A DNA stretch of 64,000 nucleotides from Climacium dendroides (GCA_950106755.1 OX467088.1:13934001-13998000), one strand, 5' to 3'; counted from the stretch's first letter, positions 28,094 through 41,900 are shown. A program made the numbers and translations. Notes: generated by a model from the letters alone, not told the origin.

Positions 28094-28572
28094 TATGTTG
28101 ACAATTTGCGTACAAGTATTTATAGTAGTGCATCCTATTCTATATAGTTTTTATTAGTAGGAATAGTTATTATACTTAGTAATTATGGTATCTTGTGTGT
28201 TTATTTTGAGCTTTTCTTTTCAAGTGTAGCAATGAATTGATAATAAATTGATGGTGTGCTATTTTTTTGAAGTACATAAAAGTGTTTCATAATACCATGG
28301 GATTGATTTTTAAAGCAAGACCAATGTTTGACTCAAAATCCCAATTCAAAAATGTTGCGTACATGTGATTCTTTGTTCAAATATACGAATTTGTTCATAT
28401 TTCAAATGCATAGTTCATTACTTCAAGCACAATAGCATGCTATGTGCAAAAGAAATGATCCAATTATAATGTACAATTTTTTTTTAAAAGGCTTGATCCA
28501 CTTCTAGAATTGGTATACCACATTTATGAAGATTGGAAAAATGTGTCTTTTTTAGTGTTCGATTAATGCACT

Positions 28573-28604
28573 TGGCCAAGTGCAAAAATTACGAATTCAG
28601 TGTT
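28573..28604 (-). repeat. Right terminal inverted repeat
   Basis: Reverse complement of 11477-11508 with one mismatch. Its inner edge overlaps an 18-bp perfect palindrome, TGCACTTGGCCAAGTGCA, at 28567-28584. Confidence 0.8.
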
Positions 28605-31479
28605 GAAAGCTCTAAACACATGAAAGCCCCCACACTTCTTGATGTGTTGATTCCATATGGTTAAGGTTTGTTGATTCATTTTCTAGTTATTAATTGTTTA
28701 GCTAATGAAGAAGATAACCAATTTATGTGTTGGATCAATTTATGTAATTAGTTATTAATTGTGATGAAGAAGACAATCAATTTATGTCATCAGTTATCAA
28801 TTTAAATGATCAATTGTTACTTGTTTAGCTAATGAAGAATACAATCAATTTATGGAGGATTAATTGCTAGGGCTTGTAAAATGACATACAACAATATTAT
28901 AAACCACAAGTGAATGGTTGCAAACCTACATGTACTATAGAGGCCTAGAGATTCAACTTCTAAATTATAATTAGCCCTCCATAAGTGTTAGAGAACCAGT
29001 GCAGACAATCATGTAATACATATAAAGTATTAATATTGAACACTTGTAAAAATAAATCTTGGTAATATGTAACATTCACAAAAATAAACTTCAACAAAAG
29101 TTTATATGTAATGTTTATAAAAATAAAAGATGAAAGTACAATAAATATGAGCCATCATTCATTTAAAGTGGTTGAAAGAAAAAATTTATAGAAGTTTGAT
29201 GAGATTCTTTTACAAGCTAAGATTGTACTTGCTTTTGAAGTGCTTGTTTATTCTTAATGAATCAAATAACCTCATTAGGTCCTTACTCAAAAAAATTCTT
29301 CAAAGTCTCTCAAGTGCACTCTCAACATCTTTGTATTCCACAAAGAAATTTCAACTTCATCAATGAAAGTCAAATCAACAAAGTAGGAAGCTAAACATTT
29401 CATATTATTAACACTTAACATTTGATAGTGTATATTTTACAGAAGTACAAATCTCCATAAAACATACAAGATTTTAATACTTGTGGAGGTAATCTCAACA
29501 AGAACCCTCAAATGACTAGATAGGGAGTTTTATTTTTTGAGATTATAGTCACACATAAAGATTACCCTCAAAATATTAGATAGGGAGTTTTTATTGGTAT
29601 TTATGGTATTATAGGAGGGGGCTTGAATTCTAACCCTCTTCTTTAAACCAACCTTATAGGTGGCTTTAAAATGAGTAGTTAAGGGTCATGAAATGGATTG
29701 CTCATAATGTGAAAGCATAATGAGATTTGTCAAATATTGGTTTATATTTAGCCAATGGTTGAAATAAGAGCCAAGAAGGTTCCATTTCAAAGTTAGGGTG
29801 TGTTCACTTAATTTTTCTGAATAAAAAATTAGCTACCCAATTGCCTTCTTACTAATTCTAAAGAATTTAAAGTCCATTTAAGTTTAGTAAGGGTCACATT
29901 TTGGAACTTAGTGTATTATTTTTTGCATGTCGTAGTGTGGCGTTTTTGTAAGAGTCCATATCTTTTTTCAAACTTAGCATGTGTGGGTTTTACAAGGCCT
30001 ATGATAAAAAAATAGGTGCCTATGGCAAAATTCTTTGAAAATTCATAAGTAATTCATAAATGCTTCAAAAAATATGAAACCATTTATGTTAGATTTGGCA
30101 TCAATTTTTCTTCATGTGAAAAGTGAGGGAAAATATTTTTAAACATCTGAAATCCATCAGAAAGGCCAACCAGCCCTTAAAAGAGTCGGTTTGTAAGCAC
30201 AATTGTTGTTTGGGTGAACCCTTCACAATCATAAATGCTGAATTGTCACAATGAATCTCCTCTTTCCAATTAAAATTCAGTTCAGAAGTTCAGTGTGTAG
30301 AGCTTCAATATTGTAATGTAATTACAGGTGCTGAATTGGCATACTCACTCTCCTCTTTCCAACTGATATTCATATACATAAGGTAGGTACACCCAAATGT
30401 GCCACTGACCTTAAACCGCCATCTACACTGTATGTACATCTCCAAAAATCAGTTCTGTACCTCTGTGGAAGAAACGCTTTCAGAACCAAACTTTGATCCC
30501 TTAATAACTTTTGCAAACAGTATCCAAATGCCACGTTATCTGGTGCATTGGAACCTCCTTTCACTTGCCAACAAGAACATATAAAAATTTGACCAGTCTA
30601 ATAATAGAAAATAGGCTCAGTAGCAAAAATGTACTTACCTTAGTAGCTCGTTTCAGAGGGTTCAAAATTGTGCCTTACAAATGCCCAGAGTTCTTAATTA
30701 AATCTATGACTGGTATAGATCTGTGGCTTTAGTTTGCAGTAATTGGACTAAATTGAGGACTTTTAGTAGATGTTCATTTTCTAGCGTATATTTACTTCAG
30801 AATGATTTCTCAGTTGCGTAGAAAATACTGATTCAATTGATGTGTCAATTAAATACAAGTCTTTTAGTCTCAATGATCTAATTTGCAGTCCTTGAAAAAT
30901 CACACAGGTCCATTGCAAGTATGTCATCAAATTGTTGCATGATAGTACACTCCATGTAAAGTAACCAAATATTCTAGATCGGTTTTTGAAAGCTCGACTT
31001 GGTGAGGGTGGACATTGCTGGAGATAACCTCGGTGGTTAGATTTTGTTCAATAGCGCTCAATGAGAAGGTCTAAACCGAAACAACGGCCACCATAACTCT
31101 AAGAAGAACATGATTCTGAGATATAATTTTACTTTTCAGACTTTAGCCAACTCGTACTGAAAAACCCAAATGCCAAGGTCGGGAAAAGTTTCTGAAAAAA
31201 ATCCCTGGAGTGAGAGAAGAAACCCCTTGTGACCACAAAAACCAAGTGAAGAAGTGAGAAGTTGACCAATTCCGCAGCACTTGTGGAGGGTATCAAACTT
31301 TGAGTGCCTTCAAGAAATCCACAAAATCAGAAAAAACAGTCACATGTAGCATTTGTCCGTTACAAACACCCTTCAATCTACGTCATTTTTCAAAAGTTGA
31401 ATGCAGCAATTGATGCAAGCATGTCGAGACACATTCACACATGTGATCGTGGATGAGCTGCTCTGAAGAACAGTTTCGT
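28605..31479. other. Intergenic AT-rich DNA with short direct repeats
   Basis: No gene is recognised. Three imperfect copies of a unit around TTAGCTAATGAAGAA...CAATTTATG lie in 28686-28860. A 28-bp direct repeat (TAGATAGGGAGTTTT) lies at 29507-29534 and 29571-29598. A duplicated CTCTCCTCTTTCCAA-type segment lies near 30250 and 30345. A minus-strand frame at 30370-30564 is coding-like in composition but unrecognised. Confidence 0.4.
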
Positions 31480-32992
31480 TAACTATTGCCATTGAATGAG
31501 TGTTTCATGTTTCGATTCGGCAAACCAAAACACTATAGCCAGAGAGAGCATGCATTTGATAGGCTTTGCTGTAGAGTGCTGTAGAGTCCTGGCCAGTATG
31601 ATCTCGATGGCCCTCATGAATGAGGTTGTGCCAATGTTTTACAGACGAACCCTATTTGATCGAGGAAGATGCTTTTCCTTCAGCCAGTCTCTCACAAGTG
31701 AAAAACCCGGAATCTTAACTCGATCTCACGTCATAAAGCCTAGATGTATTATGTCTGCAAGAACACAAGTTGAGAAGCACCAAGCTTAACAACTTCGGCT
31801 TTCAAATCTGAAGACAAACCCAAGTTCACCAACTCTAGGAACAGTTTTGCTAGTTAGTGCAGTTTCATATAATTATGTAGTTGTTAGATCTTGCGAACTA
31901 GGTGCACTTACCGCCGCCTTCTAGAATCAAGCAGATCTCCTCGTGCTCATTTAAGGTGAAACAGCCCATTGTGGTCAGAATGAGGAGTTTGACACCATCT
32001 TGTTGCTGAAATTTTTCAATTCGTTTCCCACATTAGTACAAGTGTGAGAAACAGCAAGTGCAATTGAAATTAAATTTTTTTCTGACAAAGTATGATTTCA
32101 CTAGGAATTTCTGAAGTGTTCAGCCCAAAAGAATCTGTAGACTACCTTAAAACTAACAAACTCTGAATCTGTAATGCTCATCTCACTACTTAATGCAGTC
32201 AAAATATTTTCTATTACAGAAGGCCAAAAAAGTCAATTTTTACAATGAACTTCACACTGAAAAATCAGAAGTTCCTAATGAGGTCAGTGCTCACTCCATT
32301 GCTGTCATGTAAGACATGCATTGTGGCCCACATACTCAAAAAAAACCCACAATAGGTCATTTCCTAGGCGACCGCAATGGGCTGTTTTACCTTAAGTGCT
32401 CTTTGAAGAAATCTTTCTTTGTCTGTTCATAATTGGCCCATCTGCCTGGTGTCGTGGTCACCATCTTCTGCGTGCCAATGTCAGAGTGAAGAATTAAACC
32501 AAAATTTCGTTAAAATGGCAGTATTCCACAAACTTGGCACTTTTACAATGAGATTGTGCGGTCTAAAGTCTATTTCAATCCTAAACTTTAGAGCTAAAAA
32601 AAGAAATGAATGGAAAAATGTCCATACAAGATATTTCACACGGTCAATTTTGTTAAATTGGCAATATTCCACAAGTCAAAAACTGTGACACATGTCTTTC
32701 AGGTATAATTTCAGGTCAAATATTGAGATAGATTTTGGTTTCTAGCTGTGTGGCTTGAACCGTGCCAAAGTCATGAAATGCTGCCAATTTAATGAAATTG
32801 ACATGAAACATGCCAAAGTAGTGGATTACCACCAATTTATGGAAATTGATGTTAAAGCCTCTAGTATCAAGCTTCTCACATAGAAATAATGTGTAAATTG
32901 ATGCTTCAGATACAAATGACATAAGCTTATCTGGTGCTGAATTTCTAGACAATTCTGAAATAGGATCGGCAGCTCCTACCCATTCAGGCGAA
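31480..32992 (-). pseudogene. Remnants of an acireductone dioxygenase (ARD) gene
   Basis: On the minus strand, four scattered pieces read in order like plant ARD, the Fe/Ni enzyme of the methionine salvage pathway. Piece 1 (about 32992-32866): PEWVGAADP...NSAPDKLMSF...CEKLD, matching the family spacing from the N-terminal Trp to the LD. Piece 2 (about 32490-32396): MVTTTPGRWANYEQTKKDFF then KEH. Piece 3 (about 31942-31912): EEICLILEGGG followed by a GTAAGT donor. Piece 4 (about 31620-31480): EIILA...IKCMLSLA...WFAES, resembling the LPAG-to-MRLF end. A 445-bp inverted-repeat element separates pieces 2 and 3, and the metal-binding HxHTDEE core is incomplete there. Several pieces contain stops or shifts. 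Identification is by remembered family pattern; another cupin is the alternative. Confidence 0.5.
31951..32395. mobile_element. 445-bp hAT-like MITE with 26-bp TIRs
   Basis: The ends TTAAGGTGAAACAGCCCATT (31951 onward) and its inverted partner (32370-32395) match at 24 of 26 positions. Directly outside are GTGCTCAT (31943-31950) and GTGCTCTT (32396-32403), an 8-bp target duplication with one difference. That length is typical of hAT-type elements. No coding capacity. It sits inside the ARD remnant. Confidence 0.7.
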
Positions 32993-33000
32993 GAATAACT

Positions 33001-35749
33001 TAAGGTAGTATATTCTAAAAGCGACCATTTAAGGGATGGTTCACCTTTTTATAGGTTTCCATGGACAAAATTATTTTTATATCATTTTTCAAAGAAAGGA
33101 AAATAGACATGGAACCTAACACAAGTGGTTTTGTAATTTTCCAAGCATTTTTGAATTACTTCTAAATTTTGTGACTATAGGTCTCCCAAAATTCGTCTAC
33201 TTGCAACTTGTAAAGAGATGTGCAGATTCAAAGACTATGCTTGGTCTTGCAATAGAAAAATAATTTTTGCCTAGATACATTCAATTCCTAAAGTAGTCCA
33301 TTCAATGATCACCTCATCTCCATTCTCCCCCAAAGCTAGGGGTCATCTAAAGGAGAGGGTCCATTTTACAACACACTACCTTGGTGAGACCAAGATTTTT
33401 TTTGAAGTGTTGTCAAAATTTATAGCAAAGGCAATTTCATAGACATTGATAATTTGAGGTTTGTTATATGGGGAAACGGGAACAAACCCTAAACCTCTTC
33501 ATCATCCCCACAAGTATCAACTATCTATTCATAAGAGTTTAGGGTTGATTTTAGAAACACTTGTTTTTGCACTATGAGAATTTATAGTTTATTCATAGAG
33601 CATTTAAAAAATGCATTTTAAGAGAATCTAAAATCCCTTTGGACCACCAACAAGACATTGCAATAAATTTTTCAATATAATAATAGGAACCATACTAAAT
33701 TGCTTATTCAATTAGTTCTAGGTGTAGTTTGATCAATTCTAACTCTTTTCTACACCTAAAACTAATTGAATAAACAATTTAGCATGGTTCCCATTACTAC
33801 ACCTAAAAGTGCCCAGTACAAATTTTTACCAAAAATGTCTTGCCTAGGGTCATGTTTGCAATGCACACATGGATAGGTACTTTTAGAAAAGAAGGTTGTT
33901 ATAAAGAAGTATGGCATTTAAAACTGTATATATCAATGTTTTCAATACTTTCGTGCATTTTGGTGAACTTGATGCTTTTTGCAAGTCTTTTTCCAACTTT
34001 TCTTGTAGACATTGACTTCAATTGACCCTTCATTAGAGTCGATTGGTCACAAAAGAAGCACAATTGAACTTACATCAATTTTGAGTAGAAGATTATGTAT
34101 ATGTCCATATCAAGTGCTTCTTGTATAAAGCATATATTTTCACATTGAAGGTAGTACTCTGTGAATCATGAAAGCATTTTTCATATGTCATTATCATTGA
34201 TGTTGCATACATTCTCAAGAAACTCTAAATTTTCGCAATATTAATAGTGGATAGCTAGTCCTAATTTTTTGCACACCCTTTATCTATCAATCATTCTCCA
34301 ATTAATTTGGTATGATTACTTGCTCCACTTTGAATCCTCTATCTTCAACAATCCCACGTCTGTAAAAGATTATATCTATATTCTTGTTCTTGCAAAAAAA
34401 AACCTCTGAGACCTACAACCAATTAATCATGTGATCTAAACATTCACAGAAGGCTTGTTTTTCTAAAAGCTTGGATGTGGGATGATTATTTCCTTTTCTT
34501 ATATTTTAAATCTTTATAAGAAGAAGCCAAAAAAACAAATATAAATATCTCCAAAAAAAACAACCCAATGAGGATTTATTCCTTTTGTTCCATATACCTT
34601 TTCCTTATTCAATGGAATTTGTCCATGTGTTTTGATAAAAATATATATAATTATATATTCAATGTAGGAGTTTGAAGCATAAGTGGCGCAATTTCACTCT
34701 ACTAAAGAAAGAGGATGAAATCCTCTATAACTACACTTAAGATAGACAAGCCTATGATCACCCTAATTTGCAATCTAAATATCTTGGGACCAACTCCAAG
34801 AGGGGCACATAATTTTTCAGAGGTGTGCACTAACTTCACAAATCAAATCTAAGTGGAATTATAATTTTTTAATAATAATTATAATTTCTGTAAACTTTTG
34901 AAGTGGTTTGCTTGAAATTACAAAACCACCTATATGATAGTCATAAACATCCCACAAACAACCTATAATTGTCTTTCCATGTGTCTAATGAGACTTAAGT
35001 ATTCATCAATAAAAAATTAAAATATTATCTCTTGTAGGCACTTATTCTATTAGAAAAATGAATGGATTTGGATGCTTTTTTGGATGAAATTGAGGTCAAA
35101 AGTAGGGGATGGAATTGGGTAGGGCTACTCTCTCTTACAACATGCTACAAAATTCAATTTAATACATATGCAAACTATGCAATTAAGTGCAAAAACTAAT
35201 CCTCAAGCTCAAAGTGCAATGATGCATTTTGAAGTCTAAAACTTTGCCTATAATAATCTTGTAGTATACTTAAAACCATTTAAAATTTGAAATGTAGGAC
35301 AACTACATGATGTTCAATCAAGATCGCATAGTTTATACACTAATTGATTTAAGATTGTTGTAACTATGTACTCTTGATGAATATTTTACCAAACATGTTT
35401 ACAAAGATCTTCCTCTTTGGAAACTATTGATTTATATGCTCTTGGTAAAAATATCCATCCACTATAAAAAGTAATAAAGTAATAGCCTTAAATAAGTAGT
35501 TGGTATGGATGACACTAAATACAATTTTGGGTGTATATGTTCTAGTTAGATTCAATAGATGAAGTGCCAAATATAATTTTTAATGGACTAGATTTTAATT
35601 GTTGGTTATTAATTCCATGTGCACAGATATTATGTCTAGAAAAGATGATAAAAAACATGGTCATTGAATAAAAATAATTTATCAAAAGTAATTTGGAAGT
35701 TCATACCTACATCACCACCCTATTTATGACTCATAAGGCACTAACTTCC
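33001..35749. other. AT-rich intergenic DNA, no gene seen
   Basis: Apart from the hairpin element at 33686-33791, nothing recognisable. No long open frame or RNA-gene structure is evident. Confidence 0.45.
33686..33791. repeat. Hairpin element with 42-bp inverted arms
   Basis: Arm 33686-33727 (GGAACCATACTAAATTGCTT onward) is the inverse of 33750-33791 with about four mismatches, separated by a 22-bp loop. Probably a short foldback MITE. No clear target duplication was found. Confidence 0.75.
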
Positions 35750-35880
35750 TTAAGATACGTTCACACTTGGGTGTTAAAAGTGTTGTTACTAAGAGTCTTA
35801 AAAACAAATTTAAACCTACTTTTAGACTAGATTCACATTCCAAACAACACCTCTAACACCAAGTGTAAACATACCTTTAA
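35750..35880. mobile_element. 131-bp foldback MITE bounded by TTAA
   Basis: Left arm TTAAGATACGTTCACACTTG and following bases mirror the right arm (AAGTGTAAACATACCTTTAA) over about 38 bp with a few mismatches. TTAA lies at both ends. It lies 35 bp beyond the stop codon of the aspartyl protease gene, in its 3' UTR or flank. Confidence 0.7.
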
Positions 35881-35914
35881 ATTTTATGATGATCACATCT
35901 TTGATTGCCATTAA

Positions 35915-38900
35915 CTAATCCAATAAACTTGAGGACCGTAAATTATCACATGCTGTCACTGGACTCCATCCTATTTGTCCAGGCTGCTCACTGAAGATGA
36001 GCAGGTGTCCACTCAGAGCCTCCGCTGTAATCACACCCAAGTAACCCAAGTAACACAATATGATAGGCACCTGCTCAATATTCTCATTTCATGGTCAGAT
36101 ATCAAACTAGCTCATACCATAGCTGGAAATAGTAAACATCTATCAACATTTATCAGATGTTTTGGAGCACATAACACATGCACTTGAACAAACCTAGAAA
36201 TTTCCATAATTTTATTTTTGAATGTGTACTCAAAAAAATTGAATGCCATGGGAATAGGTTTACTACCATAAAATATTTTTGTAATAAGACAATACCAGTA
36301 GATATAAACAATTATCAGCATCAGATTGAAAACCCACTGTACCTCCAAGGATCGATGCATCATCTTCCAAATCTATCTTGCGCATGTTGAAACAAGTTCT
36401 GATTATTCTGGTGCCCTGCAGAAGTACAATTCAATAGGATATTTCAGGTTCAACAAATTTCCTCAAGGCTGGTGGTACAGTACCTACCAGCCTGCAAGAA
36501 AGAACTAGCCATTTTTGAGTTTCTTGGAATTTGCTCAAAGGTAAACAAAAATTTCAAGTTTAGATTAGTTTGATCAATTTCTTTAAAATTGTAAACAAAC
36601 AAGTTTAAAATAGTTGTGTTATGGATCACAACGGAAAAGAAATCACAACAATATCAGTTATGAATTGAAAGATTATAATGTTTCATTAAGAGTGCTAAAT
36701 TTGTGAGAGTGATTCGAATTCTTTCAATCCTCATTTTACATGATGAATCTAGAATTAAGGTCATGAAAAAAATATAAGGTTAACCCCTAAGGTCCCAAGG
36801 CCTCTTTTCCACCAAAAACCACCCAAAATTGCCATTCTATAGCAATGAACAAAAAAGGTTTTTTTTTTTTTTTTTTTTTTCAATATCTAACCATAGGATC
36901 TTGTACTATACTAATATAAGAATGTATAGCAAAATTTTTACAAACTTTGACTATGTAGATTGCAAGATATTTATGCTTAAACTAAAGAAAACAATTTTTT
37001 TTGCACCTTGCTCAACTAAACCTTTATAACTTATCAATTTTGCTCTGCTGATTTTGAATTTATAATTTAATATAATAAAAAATTGAGTTGAAATTCTAAG
37101 AATTAAAAAAAAAAATTTAAATACTTAATTTTCATTCATTAAAGAATTATTAAGTAAAAATAGGTTCAAGATTGAAGGAAAATCTAAATTATTAATAGCT
37201 CTAAGATGGAATTGAAATACACTAATCTCAACTATGAAATTGTTCTAGCAAGACATTTTAACCTTGTGAAACTTTTTTTTTTTAAATTGTGAAAATTGAT
37301 GTCAAAAATGAATTCTACAAGTTATTTTTTCAAGAAGATGCTCTAATTGCCTGAAAAACAAGATTGTTCATAACTTTCTCATAACAAATCCAAATGGAAT
37401 GAATCAAAAGCTTGCCATGTACATAAAAATATAATCTATACACACTAAAAATTTAAAATTTTTTACTTTAAGTTTTTAAGAAGGTTTTATTTTGCACAGG
37501 GCTTTTTGCTCCACAACTTTTACTCTCGAGCTTTGATTGAAATAAAAATTATAATTTTAGGGAAGCTAATGTGTTTTCCTAGATTCAAATAATTACAACA
37601 AATATTGAAATCATAAAGCTTGCCCGAAATCCATTTTGTCCTCCTAGGGGACAATGGGACTTTAGGAGTTAAAGGACATAATATGCATAATTATAGTCAA
37701 AATATAACATCTCAAAATCTACTCTCATACAATTTTTTTAAATGAATTTTCAATGTGATTTTTTCTTCACAACTTGAGGCTCATCTCCAAGAGCCTTTAA
37801 CAACCCCTAAACATCTAGAGTCTTCTCTAGAAATCAAAATTTGAGAAAAATCATCATAAAGTACAATTTCAAGGAATATTTTGGAACTCATATACAAATA
37901 AAAGTTGTAAATTTTGAGTTTTAAATTCCATCCATAAAATTAGATTCACCAATGTTATTACCAATCATACTACTAAAATCATAACCCCCTCTATAATATC
38001 ACAAACGCTACCATTAATACTAAGAGCTTGTGATTACTATGCTACGCATTCATTGTATCACATATTAATAAAATTTTGATATATTTGAATAGAATGTATG
38101 ATAATGATTTCAATAAGTATTTAAAATAATTATTTTAAATACTTTATAAAAATATTTGCAATCATGCATATATAGAAATCGTATTTTCACACAATGTGAT
38201 ATTACAAAAATAGAGTAGCAATTTGCAATCACCTCTGTAATATCACTTTTTACAAAAGATGATATTATAGAATTAATATAGTTGTTGCAATTAAAGGTGA
38301 TATTAAAGAGGATCCATAGGATGATATTATAAAGATAGCAAATCCATTGCTTCTCTTGGCTTTACACTTCTTTGCAACTCTATGATTTTGTGCTTTTGTG
38401 AGCTTTGAACTTTCATGATTTCAATTTTTTATTGCTACTACCAAATGATTTTGAGAAATATATTCAATTGAAGCGATTTTGGATTCCACAACAATTAAGT
38501 TGTTCACAAAGTTTTTGAGATTTATAAGTTTTTCTTTTCAATTCTTCAATTTGGATTGCCATTTTTTGTAACAATGGAGACAAATTTCTAATGCATTATA
38601 ATGTATGTGTATCTTTTATAGTATTTACCATTTCATATGTTTCATTCGTCATTCAATAAATTTCTATTGTACATTTCAATATATGCTTACTTATAAGAAA
38701 AAATTATACAAAGATTTTAATCATTTTTATTTGAAGATTTATTGAAATTTTTGTTCTACATTCTATCTAATACATAAAAATTCTTATGAAATTCTAATGA
38801 TGAATGCATAACATAGCAAGCACCAACCGCTAGTATTGTTATAAAATTTGAAAGAAAATTTCAAAATTTCTTCTAAGTTCAACTACAAACAAAATATAAC

Positions 38901-41900
38901 CCTTTTTTGACAACATTTTGTTGGAATAGATTTGAAATGAGGTTCTCTTTACATGATATTTTTTTGAATTTTTAAAAACTATAACCTCATTTTTGCAAAT
39001 ACAATTTTGAACTAGAGTCAATGCAATTTGGGCTTGATCAACCACTTGATATACTTCTACATTTGTAATTTAAAAAAAATATACACTTTAGTAACACCAA
39101 ATCCAACCATTAGATAGGACAATAACTTGACAAATATCTCCACAAATTAAGGTGACTTTCATCCAAGCAGTAATGAGAATGAAACTTGAGTTTCAATTTG
39201 TTAGTTGTCCATAAATTGGACATATGAGTGCTTTAGGGTTAAACACAAAATAATAAGATTTGCAATGGACACCTGTTCACAAAATCTACAATAGAAAAAT
39301 CATAACAATTTTTTTCAATATCAGATTTTTGTTGCTTAAACTAGACTTTTAAGGGTATTCAACTAAACAATAAAATATTAAAAATAGTATTTTGGTAAGA
39401 TGTTATTTAACTTCAGAATTTAGCCGGCACCAAAGTATGGAGCCTTGGGCATTTAGGGGTTAAGGGTGGAAAACTCAAAAGTGGAAGAGTAAACGTCAAA
39501 AAGTAATCCATGCGGCAAGTCAATGAGATATGCGTTCAGTACCTGATTGTATCATTGTGCATGCACTCTTCAAGTAATGGTTCAGCTATATACGCACCCC
39601 GGGAGTGAGGTAATACTCTGGCTTTATGACGAAGTCAGATGTGGAACCGTCGTCAGCAAGAGATGAAAACTTCATAATAAGATCTCCAAATTCCATCACT
39701 AAGGATTTCCTTCTGCAGGTGCAAGGCAATTATCACAAATCCATAAGGACAAAGTCCTCCTGGAATGGAGTCAATAGGATCATTAAGCTCCTAAAATCAA
39801 CCATGCGAGGGGTTAACCAAGCAAAGAGGTGACAAACAATATTAGGCACAGCCTAGAAATATTAAGATCAGAAAAATGCAAATCATCAGTGCTGCTGCAT
39901 AAATGAAATCCCCCCAAAACGAACTGACCTCTCCCCAATATCCCGCCAACAGGATCGTTTAAACGTGTTGCGAGTACGATCATCTTGGATTTTTTGGAAA
40001 TTCATTCTTATAGCGTCCTCTTTGAGCTGTACCCTACACATTTAAAGAACATTAATCCAAAAACGCTTTGTCATTGGCGTTGCACTGAGCATGGAGAGGA
40101 ACGAACTATAACTTATTGAGTCATCAAAACTCCCTTCAAATGTGCAGACAGTCGTCGTTGTGCTACCAAATGCCAATATATATAGTTGTTAATCGACTAG
40201 CAGCAAACTCTGACAACCCAAGTGAGATATTAAAGATCGTAAGGTTTAGGCAGAACTCACAGCGGAATCAATCTCCCGGAAAAGTGTTGGATGCAAGTAA
40301 GTGAGGCCGGAGCCCGTATCAATATACATTCGCACCCCTCGCACTACCATGTTACCTCGTTCTCCTGTTCTCGACCTCAAATCAATATCCTTACCTCGAT
40401 AATTAAATCCCACCAGCTCCGCCGCGTGCACTGCGGAGCTTTCCCTGTCGCTGTGCAGAGGACGCAAGTAAGTTGCAGAACTTCTCCCTGAAGCGTCAAG
40501 GTCCAGCCTAAATCAATTGGTTCAGTACATCTGTCTCTGCCAAGAGATGCTTTGATTCTAAATTTGATCGAAAAATAAGCAACAATTGTTGCTCTGAAAA
40601 TTGAAAATATTGAAAAAAAATTACGTGGCATATAACCAACCAATTAAGAGAACATGCGATACAGTTAGACACTGCTCGAGGGTACAGAACATACATCTCA
40701 TCATTAGTAGGATTGTGTACGACAGAGGTGGTCCAAATTGTGCTGGCAGATTGCGTTGCGTATGAGTCTCCGAAGGAGATAAAACCGGCGCGCTCGAGAA
40801 ATGGTGAGCTAAGGCCATGCACTGGGCGTGCTGGTTCCAAGCATACCGTAACCACGTACTCTGAGACGAGTCCCTTCAAATGCAATTGGCGAAGCCAACT
40901 AGAAGGATGAGGACTTAAGGCCAGAACCCCATCTGATGAACCATCTGAAGTTGGTTCGTCCATAGTGTCATCATCTTTATCAACACTGTCTACCTCAAGG
41001 TTTGACTGTTTCCCCGCGCCAGCACATCTGTCAAAATTCATCTGTTTCATCTTCTACCGATGTAACAACAATATATAAGCTAATTTTCCAGAATGCAATT
41101 CCGCTTCGGTGTTGACAACATAAAGCTGTAGCAACATCAATTGTTCTCAGCAATTGTGCATCATCCGTCTAGGTGCAGAGAAAAGCCTGTGCAAGAAAAG
41201 CAAATTACCCAAAGGCCATAGGAATTAGCACTCCAGGCTCATCGCTCAGGTCGAACCTGACATCTGCCTCGATTACAGAGCCTCGTGCTTCACAGCCGTC
41301 TAAATATTTGTGTTCAAAGAAGCATCTGAAATTGTTCATTTGATCGCAGGGGTACTCACTACCTTCTTGAAAGTCCTCGCAAAGGCTCTGGTCTTCTTCA
41401 CAGTTCAAGAAACTGTTTGCTGTAGGAAAGAACTGCCCAGAATCTCCCTGCATTCAAACGACGAACATTGCGTTATTCTGATTTCATACTACCAATCTGG
41501 TAGTATACAATCGACTGCCTCACAAAATGACCAGCATGACGCATGATGGTAAAGGATCATTACATCATTAAACTCACGTTCACGTGAATGAAGACAAATA
41601 CATTGAAAGGTTAGAACCAATCAAGATGCCAGAGGTTCAAAAAGAGAGCACACTTACCACCAGCTCACTACCTTGACAATTGACCCACGTCACGCCAGAC
41701 GAAGTGTCAAGTATCAAGTGATAATTACGCGTCAATCCATAGTAGCCGATCGGTACTTGAGCCAATAACGGTTGTCTGCATTAAACAACCATCACAAACA
41801 TTATACTCGGGCATAGGAACCTATTACACTCAGGCATAAGAAAACTCTAAATGAACCTCGCAGGAAGCTAGACAATATGTTAATTGTTGAGTTTGGCAAT

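Larger units (their letters stand above)
36416..39597. other. Large intron of the aspartyl protease gene, filled with MITE-like repeats
   Basis: Contains a T-run (about 36859-36881), a MITE-like element 36780-37672, an inverted-repeat cluster 37988-38311 and, at 39441-39464, an end of the TTTAACCCCTAAATGCCC family. Exons flanking it join in phase 0 (YYLTPG to GTRIIRTC). No other coding sequence is seen. Confidence 0.6.

Noticed and set aside
30370..30564. Minus-strand coding-like frame (FGYCLQKLLRDQSLVLKAF)
   Set aside because: Composition suggests an exon relic, but I could not match it to a family or connect it to the ARD remnants.
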